Shown here piece after piece: positions 1-8,207 of a stretch of 53,417 nt of DNA. The notes under the pieces are model-generated. The model was not told the DNA's origin, did no database searches, and worked only from the letters and a program-made list of their open reading frames with translations. The position numbers and the translations under genes were made by a program. Each line of letters starts with the position of its first letter. Position 1 is the stretch's first letter. This stretch comes from a virus: positions 1-53,417 of IMG/VR virus record IMGVR_UViG_3300032278_000010, one strand, 5' to 3'.

Positions 1-2
1 TT

Positions 3-3000
3 TCAAAGCCTATTCCAGATGGTAATTTTAGTATAGAACCATTAGAACCGCATCAAATTAGATTTGCTCTACCTACGCATAAAGCTAAACAAGTAATTAG
101 AGAGGCTGCTAGTAGAGGAAGAGAATATACAGATGAGAATTTTGATACACTTGCAGGTTTATTAGGAAAAGTACCAAAAAGTTTACCTGTAATGAAAAAC
201 GGAAAGAAAACTGGCAAATGGTATCAAGTATTTGAAACAAATGAAAACGTAGCTGCTGAACAAGAAGAGTCTTTAGAAGATGTTGAAATAATCGTTATTG
301 ATGAAGCTTCAATGGTAAATGAAAGCCAAACAAAAGAATTAATTTCAATGGCAAAAAGACTAAATATACGTTTATTGTTTATGGGAGACAATGTTCAATT
401 ACCTCCTATAGAAAAGGGCGGTCAAGGGACTGTAGATGTAGCTCGAGTATTCGACACTGTAATGGAAATTAACCAAAAAGAACGAGTCCCTATAAATATT
501 AAAGCCCATTACGCCATACTTAATCAACGTATGAGACAGGATGAAGGTAATCCTATTTTAGGTATTACTGATATTCTTGCTAACGTTGCAGAGTGGATTC
601 ATGAACGACATGAAAATTATAAAAAACTCTGGAATAATTCAGATCTAAATTTCATATTACCAAATATCAATAATGAAAATGTTAAATATGAAAAAACTGA
701 AGTTACAAGAATTAAAGGAATGAAGAGTTTACAGGCATTCCCGACAGATTCAACAATTGAAAGTTTTGCTAACGAATATAAAGAAGCTAAAGATAACAAT
801 AATGAAAAGAATGTTAAATTCATTCAGTACAATAATGCAGATCATCCAAGAACTAAACAGCTTCGTGCAAAAATTCGTGAAAAACTTTTTGATGATTTCT
901 TTGCTGGGGATGTAGAAACAAAGCCTTTTCTTGTAGGTGAACGAGTAGTATTAGATGATGCTATAGCTATACTTGACGGAAGTACTATTAAATTTACTAA
1001 AGATTTACATAATGGAGATGAAGTAACTGTAGTAGCTGAGCTGAAAAAAGAAACTAATACTAGTTACAAGGACGGAATATTAGACAATTCTCCTACTTAC
1101 GAAGGGATTCCTGTAAATATTTTAAAAGTTAAAACAGATAAAGGTAAACCATACAGCATAGTATTAGAACATCCTACCTCTAAAAACGCTATAAAACAGG
1201 CGATGAAAAAGGGCAAGATCTATGAAGAAGGAAGTGGAGAAGAAAATAGAATAGCTCAAGAAATGTTTACAGAGGGTATAGGTGCAGCATATTTAATTAA
1301 TGCACATAAAGCACAAGGTAGTACTTACGATACTGTATATGTTGATTACGAAAATATTATGCGTAGTGCACAAGATAGTACAGACACAAAAACAGGAGAA
1401 ATTAAAAGATGGGGTCCTGATTTTCTAACTAGAGTAAAGGCATTATATGTTGCTACTTCCCGGCCAAGAAACAGACTTGTACTAGTTGGCTCAGGTGATC
1501 TGTCATTTGGAACAGGCGAACAACTACAAGAAAATATAAAAATAAAAGAAGATATCGAAGATCTTCAAGATCCTCCATTGCAAGATAACATTAATGACGC
1601 AGCAAAAGATGATCTTAAATCAATGGATGATTTACCAAAAGTTCCAACTAAAAATCCAGAGGATCTTGGGGGCATTGAAGAAGGTAACTTCAAGAGATTA
1701 TTTAACAAATTTAAAGGATTTTCGGCGCAATACTATGCTAATGCTCAGGAAATGCTTGGGCATACTGAAACCTTGGAGACAGTTTTAGATATTTTAGGTG
1801 AGGGAATTACTGAGATAGGCGGGATTAAATTAACCTTACAGGAAGTTAACGGAATTACTCAAGGTGAATATGACATAGCTAATAAAGCTATGATAGTAAA
1901 TCTGAGTAACGGTGCACCATTTAACGTTAATCAATCCCCGCAGGAAGTTTATGTTCATGAATTACTGCATGCTACTACAGCTCTCGCTATAAGAGAAAAT
2001 CCTTTAATTGCTGATCGTGTACATAGAGTTTATCTCCAAACTAAAAGAGCTTTGAGTGCAGATCCTAAGTTTAAAGGCGAGCCGTGGAGAGTATTCTTAA
2101 CAGGAATTGATACTCCTTCTAAGAATGATGAAGCTATGGCTAAGAAGCAATACGATTATGTATTTGCGGGTAAAGAGAAGAATAGACTACATGAATTTTT
2201 AGCTTATGCTGCAACTAACCGACAAATAATTGAGTATCTCAAGACTCAGCCTAAACCTGTAAGAGAAGGAATTCTAGATAAGATACTAGGTATTATTACC
2301 TCTATAATGAATTTCTTGAAATCTTCCTTCGGTAGCAGAACTTACGTAGCTAAGAGTGAAAATGCATTTGCAGAAATACTTGCTGCTACTGAGCATCTAG
2401 TAGCTACTCAAGCTAAACATGAAAGTATGTTAGACAGGTTAAGTGCGTACACTTACAATAATGCAGATGCTGCAGATAAATTTATTAAACGAACTGGGGA
2501 GAATGTACTTCTTAAGATTAAAGGCAAGGAGGGCGAAAACGTAGGTGTTCTTAGACAAGCTGCTACTATTGTCGGTGGCGGAATTTACGGCATTATGAAC
2601 ACTAATGACGCAACTATAGCTCTTAGACAGAAAATAGATCAAGGATTAAGTAAAACAATGAGAGGTATCGCCAGTGAAATTGGAGACGGTGCTCTCACCA
2701 AAGAAATGATTGAACAACTACTCTATGTAAAAGTTAATATATCCAAAGCTCGTCAGCAAGCAGAGACATTTACAATGAGTTGGTTTAATGGAAATAAGGA
2801 AGAAGAAATAGAGGGTATCTGGAAATCAGTTAAAGAAGGTGACAAGCATGGAATAGACGCCAAAACGAAAGTAGCCTTAACTAGGGTACTATTTCAAACT
2901 GATCTATCTGTTCTTTTAAATGAAGGTAATGAGTGGGCCATGACCCCTGCTGAGATTGTGGATCTTATAGGCCATACTGGTAAAGCCAGAAGAGATACAC

Positions 3001-5156
3001 TAAAAGCTAGAATAGCTGCGGAGCTTAAACTTTCTCATAGCTCAGATCCTCTTAGTTACGCAAAGGAATTAGGATATTGGATTGCTACAGGAAATACTAG
3101 ACTAGATGATTCTCATACTAATGTACGTACTATCGCAGCAGAGTATTTCACCAATCCTACTACTGCCGAAATAAATCTATTAGATATGTATTCCACGTTA
3201 TCTGCTTTAGATTATACAGATACTACCCATAATAAAGCCGTTTTAAAGCTAGCTAAAGCCGAATTTGAGGCTGATTTTGATCGTAATGGCATAAGTGATC
3301 TTCTCAAGAGTCATCATACATATAAACAGAATGTACACGCGGAGAACTTTGAAGAGAATGAAATGCAGCTAGTTAAAGGCTATATCGTAGAACGTGTAGA
3401 TAATTTTACTCATATTAGAATGGGTAGAGCTGACCAGAAAAAGGAAATGAAACAATTAGGTTATTCTGAAAGCTACCCAGTAAAGAAGATAGATGGTAGA
3501 CAAACCATTGATACAATGTATGTTACGCGTACTACACCAGAAGTTACGGATGTATCAGGTGTAATGTCTACAACTAACCAGAGAAACATGGGTACCACGT
3601 TAACTGAGATATTAGTTAGAGATCCTGCATTCTGGCATAAAAAAGGTCCTAATGAAGGCAAACCAGACTTCTATCTAATACAAGCTAGAGTCCAGAAGTT
3701 TATTAAAGAAAAGAGTAGAGACGCTAAAGCTAATAAAAACAAAGTATGGAATGACGAATTAACCATGCGTCCTCTTAGAGACCAAGCCGGGAATATTACT
3801 GATTATCGGGTAATGATGAATCATGCAGATGTAGAGCAGATTATTCGTCCAGATTTAGAAATTGACCATGTTTTTGCTCACATGAGGTCTTCAGCTGTGG
3901 ATCGTAAAGAAACCATTGAGAGTGATAAGAAGACTGTAGAGCTTCTAGTATATGAACAAATGGATATGATGAGAGCTAATCCAGACCTACATTGGATTGA
4001 TATTATGGATCCTGACTCTCCATACATAGATCGTTATAGAAAGCTTCCTAAAGCCGTCAGAGACCATATGAACGAGTATGCAGTAGGTGGGCAGTTCTTT
4101 ATTAGGGAAGATATTATTGATAAGGTATTTGGCTATAAAGCCTTTGATCTATCTGAATTAAAGATGCTTCAAGAGGAGGATACCAGTCCTAAACGTATTG
4201 CCAAAAGAGTTGCAGGAATAACTCATCATGCAATTAAACAAACTGTTGGGTACGGTAAAAACAGAGTAGTTATTGCTATGCCTAAAGTAGTCATAGGCAA
4301 TATGATGTCTAATATCTACCAGCTTATGATGAGGAAGATCCCATTAGATTATATCTTCCATAAAATCTATGAGGGTATACATGAATATAACAAATACCGT
4401 AAAGATACGGAAAGACGTACAACGCTTAAACACGAAATTGAATCACAAAACTTAGACACTGTTACAAGTCCAGAAGCTATTGAGGTGAGTCAATTAGATG
4501 ATCGTATTCAAGGTAATCTAATTCATAGAATGAGTAAGGCTGGATTAAATTCTCTTATTGTTGAGGATATTAATGATGCTCAGACGGATGGATGGTTGAA
4601 TAAATTACAGAAGACTATTCCATATTCTTTCCCGAAAGCGCAGAAGTTTATAGATAAGATGCCTTCTGAATTAGGAGATGTGGCAAGATTTGTATTTATG
4701 ACTAAAGGCAGTAAGCCTTATCAATATGCTCGTCATGTAGTGCAGCTAACGGATTTCTTAGCTCGGTACGTAATGATTGAGCATGGTACTAAAGTAAAAG
4801 GACGACCTTTTAATGATGTAATGCACGAATCTTTAGATGGATTTGTAGTATTTGATGAAGCTCTTGTCCCAGCATTAGAAGCATTAGAAGCTGTAGGAGC
4901 CACGTCATTCCTTTCTTACTATCTTCGTAATGCCAGAGCATCTAGGAAGTTAGCTGCATCTAGTCCTACAGGAGTAGCACTAGCAGCTGCAGTTCAGCAT
5001 ACTACTGGTATATCTGTATTAGGAAATGTAAATAGTTCCTGGTTAGCAGGCAGATTTACTCCAAATCTGCTTCAAACAGATGACCTATTTGACGAAGCTA
5101 ACAATGTTACCTTGTTTGATATAGTAAAAAATGAAGGCAGAGATTTATTTAATTGA
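3..5156 (+). CDS. Giant polyvalent protein: SF1 helicase + zinc metallopeptidase (5' partial)
   Basis: The frame is open from base 3, so the start lies outside the window; at least 1,717 residues are present. Numbering from the first in-window Met (192), the N-terminal part is an SF1B (RecD/Dda-type) helicase lacking its Walker A, which must lie upstream. A THKA motif precedes that Met, DEAS (Walker B) is at 37-40, GDNVQLPP at 65-72, AHKAQG at 371-376 and YVATSR near 419-424. A gluzincin-like metallopeptidase follows: HELLH at 589-593, with a possible third ligand E668 in HEF. About 950 further residues resemble no family I can name; one hydrophobic stretch lies in the last third. Helicase plus peptidase in one chain is typical of phage polyvalent proteins thought to enter the host with the DNA (inference). 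It ends tail-to-tail with the - strand block, overlapping it by 12 bp. Confidence 0.8.
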   Translation, partial: SKPIPDGNFSIEPLEPHQIRFALPTHKAKQVIREAASRGREYTDENFDTLAGLLGKVPKSLPVMKNGKKTGKWYQVFETNENVAAEQEESLEDVEIIVIDEASMVNESQTKELISMAKRLNIRLLFMGDNVQLPPIEKGGQGTVDVARVFDTVMEINQKERVPINIKAHYAILNQRMRQDEGNPILGITDILANVAEWIHERHENYKKLWNNSDLNFILPNINNENVKYEKTEVTRIKGMKSLQAFPTDSTIESFANEYKEAKDNNNEKNVKFIQYNNADHPRTKQLRAKIREKLFDDFFAGDVETKPFLVGERVVLDDAIAILDGSTIKFTKDLHNGDEVTVVAELKKETNTSYKDGILDNSPTYEGIPVNILKVKTDKGKPYSIVLEHPTSKNAIKQAMKKGKIYEEGSGEENRIAQEMFTEGIGAAYLINAHKAQGSTYDTVYVDYENIMRSAQDSTDTKTGEIKRWGPDFLTRVKALYVATSRPRNRLVLVGSGDLSFGTGEQLQENIKIKEDIEDLQDPPLQDNINDAAKDDLKSMDDLPKVPTKNPEDLGGIEEGNFKRLFNKFKGFSAQYYANAQEMLGHTETLETVLDILGEGITEIGGIKLTLQEVNGITQGEYDIANKAMIVNLSNGAPFNVNQSPQEVYVHELLHATTALAIRENPLIADRVHRVYLQTKRALSADPKFKGEPWRVFLTGIDTPSKNDEAMAKKQYDYVFAGKEKNRLHEFLAYAATNRQIIEYLKTQPKPVREGILDKILGIITSIMNFLKSSFGSRTYVAKSENAFAEILAATEHLVATQAKHESMLDRLSAYTYNNADAADKFIKRTGENVLLKIKGKEGENVGVLRQAATIVGGGIYGIMNTNDATIALRQKIDQGLSKTMRGIASEIGDGALTKEMIEQLLYVKVNISKARQQAETFTMSWFNGNKEEEIEGIWKSVKEGDKHGIDAKTKVALTRVLFQTDLSVLLNEGNEWAMTPAEIVDLIGHTGKARRDTLKARIAAELKLSHSSDPLSYAKELGYWIATGNTRLDDSHTNVRTIAAEYFTNPTTAEINLLDMYSTLSALDYTDTTHNKAVLKLAKAEFEADFDRNGISDLLKSHHTYKQNVHAENFEENEMQLVKGYIVERVDNFTHIRMGRADQKKEMKQLGYSESYPVKKIDGRQTIDTMYVTRTTPEVTDVSGVMSTTNQRNMGTTLTEILVRDPAFWHKKGPNEGKPDFYLIQARVQKFIKEKSRDAKANKNKVWNDELTMRPLRDQAGNITDYRVMMNHADVEQIIRPDLEIDHVFAHMRSSAVDRKETIESDKKTVELLVYEQMDMMRANPDLHWIDIMDPDSPYIDRYRKLPKAVRDHMNEYAVGGQFFIREDIIDKVFGYKAFDLSELKMLQEEDTSPKRIAKRVAGITHHAIKQTVGYGKNRVVIAMPKVVIGNMMSNIYQLMMRKIPLDYIFHKIYEGIHEYNKYRKDTERRTTLKHEIESQNLDTVTSPEAIEVSQLDDRIQGNLIHRMSKAGLNSLIVEDINDAQTDGWLNKLQKTIPYSFPKAQKFIDKMPSELGDVARFVFMTKGSKPYQYARHVVQLTDFLARYVMIEHGTKVKGRPFNDVMHESLDGFVVFDEALVPALEALEAVGATSFLSYYLRNARASRKLAASSPTGVALAAAVQHTTGISVLGNVNSSWLAGRFTPNLLQTDDLFDEANNVTLFDIVKNEGRDLFN

Positions 5157-5456
5157 TGTCTTTGCAGCATAAAATAGTAAATAGAATATTACCATAACTA
5201 GTACAGTTGGGATAATTACTACAGAACCTGCTAAAATAATTAAGGCTACTGTTATTACTAAAGCAGCTATTAAGAAAGCCTTAAGTTTTTTTGTAAATGG
5301 TTCTTTTGGACTACTATCTGAACTAGGTAAAGATAATCCTCGTAGTATTTCGTCAGCTTCTTCAGCTTCTCTTTTTTCCTGTTCTTTTTCAGCTTTAAGT
5401 TCTTCAACTATTTTTAAAGTCTTAAAATAGGTTTCTCTACTAAATTGTTCAGTCAT
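5145..5456 (-). CDS. Small membrane protein with charged coiled-coil N-terminus
   Basis: 103 residues. Residues 1-45 are rich in Glu and Lys and look coiled-coil. Residues about 60-95 form one long or two closely spaced transmembrane segments (LIAALVITVALIILAG, then a second hydrophobic run). It is the last gene of the long - strand block; its start overlaps the preceding gene by 8 bp and its end overlaps the giant + strand gene. I do not recognise the family. A membrane-tethered role is all that can be inferred. Confidence 0.6.
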   Translation of the reverse strand: MTEQFSRETYFKTLKIVEELKAEKEQEKREAEEADEILRGLSLPSSDSSPKEPFTKKLKAFLIAALVITVALIILAGSVVIIPTVLVMVIFYLLFYAAKTSIK

Positions 5457-5961
5457 TGGATTTAGTGAATAAAGAAGGGTTAATCATAGGTAAATCGCCA
5501 GTTTTGGGAATTTGGGCCTCGTCAGATGCCGCTGAGTCCGTTATCTCTTCCTCTTTGACCTCTACCCCTTTGGTATTTTGGGCTTCTTCAGCAAGTTCTT
5601 TATTAGCTGCAGCCATACCTTCAGCTGCTATCTTATCTATCCGTGCTTTTTTAATAGCTTCCTCTTTAGCCTCATTTTCAGCCGAGTCGTCCATATGAAG
5701 TTGAGCTTTGATTTCTCCTTTTTCCTCAGGAGTAAGTCTACGTTCAAGTATTTTCTCCTGCTTGTGTAATGCCATTTCTTCCGCGTTACGGCGTGTTTTA
5801 CCTTCGCGTGGGAATTCGTATTCATACTTAGATTCCTCAATTTGAAATACTGCAGGTTTAATGTCTTCTTTGTATTCCTTTACAGCATTGCCAATATTAA
5901 GTTGTTCTCTAATTAGATTACGTATTTCTTCACGTACAATAGCTTCTATATCTATATTCAT
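5449..5961 (-). CDS. Acidic, helical phage protein of unknown function
   Basis: 170 residues, strongly charged, rich in Glu, Lys and Ala, with predicted long helices and no hydrophobic core segment. A GGAGGAAC ribosome site sits just before the ATG. The start overlaps the resolvase stop by 4 bp, so the two are probably translationally coupled. No family recognised; the composition would suit a scaffold-like or DNA-mimic protein, but there is no motif to support either. Confidence 0.6.
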   Translation of the reverse strand: MNIDIEAIVREEIRNLIREQLNIGNAVKEYKEDIKPAVFQIEESKYEYEFPREGKTRRNAEEMALHKQEKILERRLTPEEKGEIKAQLHMDDSAENEAKEEAIKKARIDKIAAEGMAAANKELAEEAQNTKGVEVKEEEITDSAASDEAQIPKTGDLPMINPSLFTKSND

Positions 5962-6431
5962 TGTTCCTCCATATGTTTTAATCCATAATGGGCAATCATT
6001 AAAGCGTCAGATCTTCCATCTAATAAGCCTCCTCGTTTACCGTGTAATTCAGCCGTTGGGTATAAGCCTTGAGCTATTTTAGCCACTTGTTTCTTTATAG
6101 CTTTACCTTTAGCAGTAACACCTATGTATTTTTGCCATACTTTAGGAGTAACTGTTTTAGGTGGAATTCCTTTAAGTAATTCAGTAATAGCTAATATAGT
6201 GCCTAGATTTCTACCAAATCCAAAATTAGATTTAGCTGACATACCATACATAGAATGTATGTCTTCTACCCAGATTTCACCACTTCTAAATCTTAATTGG
6301 CTGTGCAACCAATTATAAATATTATTAATGGTAGTTTTCTTTAAATCTAACAGAGCAACGCTGTCTGGATTCTCTGAATCCAGAACAGCGATTGCTCCAT
6401 TAGCCCCCGGATCAATGCCTGCGATAAACAT
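5958..6431 (-). CDS. RuvC-like Holliday junction resolvase
   Basis: 157 residues with an RNase H-fold resolvase layout: GIDPG at residues 5-9 (first catalytic Asp), a VED acidic pair near residue 56, and a C-terminal LDGRSDALMIAHYG segment carrying the last Asp(s). Length and motif order match phage RuvC-like resolvases. The enzyme would cleave four-way and branched DNA junctions before packaging. It overlaps the SSB-like gene by one base and the next gene by 4 bp, fitting a replication/recombination operon. Confidence 0.85.
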   Translation of the reverse strand: MFIAGIDPGANGAIAVLDSENPDSVALLDLKKTTINNIYNWLHSQLRFRSGEIWVEDIHSMYGMSAKSNFGFGRNLGTILAITELLKGIPPKTVTPKVWQKYIGVTAKGKAIKKQVAKIAQGLYPTAELHGKRGGLLDGRSDALMIAHYGLKHMEEQ

Positions 6432-7183
6432 TAAATAGGAGGTTCTTTATCAAACAAAGAGCCTTGAGCAGGAGGAGAAGTATCACCCATTATGCCTGCA
6501 GCAGAGTCTTGTGTTTTAGCACCTTTAGTGCTTTTATCAATAACTAGGCCTGTATTCTTAGTAGCCCATCTATCCATTGCAGCAGCATCTTTTTTCTTTG
6601 TAATCTCCTCAGCAGTTTTACCAGTATCTATATTACCGAAGAATTGACATTGATTAACAGGTTTAGTGTCACCAGAGGCAACCCAATCTCCCTTGGAGTT
6701 CTGAGTTCGTTTATCCTCAATTACTTGACGAACGGCAACTTTAACTTTCTGATTAATCAAATTAGTAATTACTGGGTATTCAGAAGGCATTTCTTTTCCT
6801 TCTTTAAAATCCCAGACCTTAATTACTTTTTTCTCTACTTTGGTCATATTAGTATCGAAATCTTCTCCGGTTACAGATAAACATAAAGATTTAGCAGTTT
6901 GATACCCGGGTAAAGGTTGCTTCTTACCATCTTTACTTACATAGTAAGTTTTGTTACCTTTTTCGTCACCAGATTTAACACACCACTTGTCTCTGATACG
7001 CCCAAAATTTCCACTAGCTTTTTCAAGTTCTACATTTAAAAAATAAGCACCACCAGCGGTTTGAGTTAAATAGGCTAGTTTAATATTGGTATCATATACT
7101 CCGGATTCCCATAAAAAATTTCCTCCGCCAGCTCCTTCAATAGAAGGTTCTACTACATCATCTGGAAGTTTCCATTCACTCAT
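6431..7183 (-). CDS. Probable single-stranded DNA-binding protein
   Basis: 250 residues. The first ~190 residues read as a beta-rich OB-fold-like domain with many aromatics (NFLWESGVYD, GGAYFLNVELE, WKLPDDVV). The last ~60 are low-complexity and end in a short acidic/hydrophobic tip (SLFDKEPPI), as in SSBs that recruit partners through the C-terminus. Its place between resolvase and Sak4-like ATPase supports the call. No diagnostic catalytic motif exists for SSBs, so this rests on architecture and context. A clear AAGGA ribosome site precedes the ATG. Confidence 0.6.
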   Translation of the reverse strand: MSEWKLPDDVVEPSIEGAGGGNFLWESGVYDTNIKLAYLTQTAGGAYFLNVELEKASGNFGRIRDKWCVKSGDEKGNKTYYVSKDGKKQPLPGYQTAKSLCLSVTGEDFDTNMTKVEKKVIKVWDFKEGKEMPSEYPVITNLINQKVKVAVRQVIEDKRTQNSKGDWVASGDTKPVNQCQFFGNIDTGKTAEEITKKKDAAAMDRWATKNTGLVIDKSTKGAKTQDSAAGIMGDTSPPAQGSLFDKEPPI

Positions 7184-7218
7184 AAGTCTTTCCTTTCATT
7201 TAAATTAATTAGCTAAAA

Positions 7219-7467
7219 CTATTCATTAGTATTAGCTTGGTTGTTTCGCTGTTCTAGGTATTGATCTAGAATTTTCATAAGCTCTTTAACAGTACACCCT
7301 GGTTTTCTTTTAAGGGTTTCTTCTGCAATTTCTTGCACTACTCCAATGCCCATTTTAGTAGCATGATGTACCATCTCATCAATTAATGCATATCGTTTTG
7401 GATCTAGTGGATTAGTTTGACTATCTCGCTTAATATCTATAATTTCATCGTTACCTGGATGGCTCAT
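7219..7467 (-). CDS. Small conserved-looking protein, unknown function
   Basis: 82 residues, mixed helical, no transmembrane segment. It lies 9 bp after the Sak4-like gene with a reasonable AGGAG ribosome site. Not recognised; its position in the recombination cluster suggests an accessory factor. Confidence 0.55.
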   Translation of the reverse strand: MSHPGNDEIIDIKRDSQTNPLDPKRYALIDEMVHHATKMGIGVVQEIAEETLKRKPGCTVKELMKILDQYLEQRNNQANTNE

Positions 7468-7475
7468 AAATCTCC

Positions 7476-8207
7476 TTATTTATAATATTCATGAAGTCGA
7501 TTAATTACATGTCGTAAATCATTATCAATATATGTTTCTGTTGCTTTCCACATATCCATAGGAGCTCGCATACGTTCATGTATAGTGTCTTTAGTTATCC
7601 TAGTCTGAAATACATATTTAAATCCTAAATCTTTTTCTTCAGGTGTAACATTATATAATTTAGATTTGGCATTCTTATCGTTTAGTTTCTCTAAAGACAT
7701 TTTCTTAGTAGAGATAACAGTACTAAAGAAACTTTCTATGCCTACATTCTTTAAGGCACCTTTAACTTTAACTATAGTTTCGTTAATCATTTCAGATTCG
7801 TTTAAAACGTCTGCAGTATGAGCTAGAAAAACTACATTTTTAGTAGACTTAGCTACTATCTGTGACATTAATCGTCTCATATATTGACCGTATTCTTGCC
7901 AAGCTGCTCTAGAATCAGTAGCAGTTAGTACTCTAGTACTTTCAAACATATCCATTAAATATGTAAGACTATCTATTACTATGGTATGTACATCTTTGTG
8001 TTCAGGTTTTTCTGCTTCGGCAAATGCTTGATATACTTGGTTAGTATCTGTAACTACTAATTCTTTAAATTTTGTTTTAAAAGGTAATTTCTTACCATTT
8101 TCACAATTTAAATACATAACTCCTTCAGGTTTATCAAGAGCTCTTAAACTAGCACTTTTACCTGAAGCAGATTTACCTGATACTAATACTAGATGGTCGT
8201 TAATCAT
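7476..8207 (-). CDS. Sak4-like RecA-fold ATPase (AAA_24 type)
   Basis: 243 residues, a minimal RecA core. Walker A is GKSASGKS at residues 11-18; Walker B is a hydrophobic run ending in IDS within VHTIVIDSLTYLMD. It lacks the extra N- and C-domains of bacterial RecA. Phage Sak4-like proteins act as single-strand annealing or strand-exchange recombinases together with SSB, and an SSB-like gene lies downstream. The start overlaps the primase-helicase stop by 4 bp. Alternative: a generic phage AAA_24 NTP-binding protein. Confidence 0.75.
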   Translation of the reverse strand: MINDHLVLVSGKSASGKSASLRALDKPEGVMYLNCENGKKLPFKTKFKELVVTDTNQVYQAFAEAEKPEHKDVHTIVIDSLTYLMDMFESTRVLTATDSRAAWQEYGQYMRRLMSQIVAKSTKNVVFLAHTADVLNESEMINETIVKVKGALKNVGIESFFSTVISTKKMSLEKLNDKNAKSKLYNVTPEEKDLGFKYVFQTRITKDTIHERMRAPMDMWKATETYIDNDLRHVINRLHEYYK

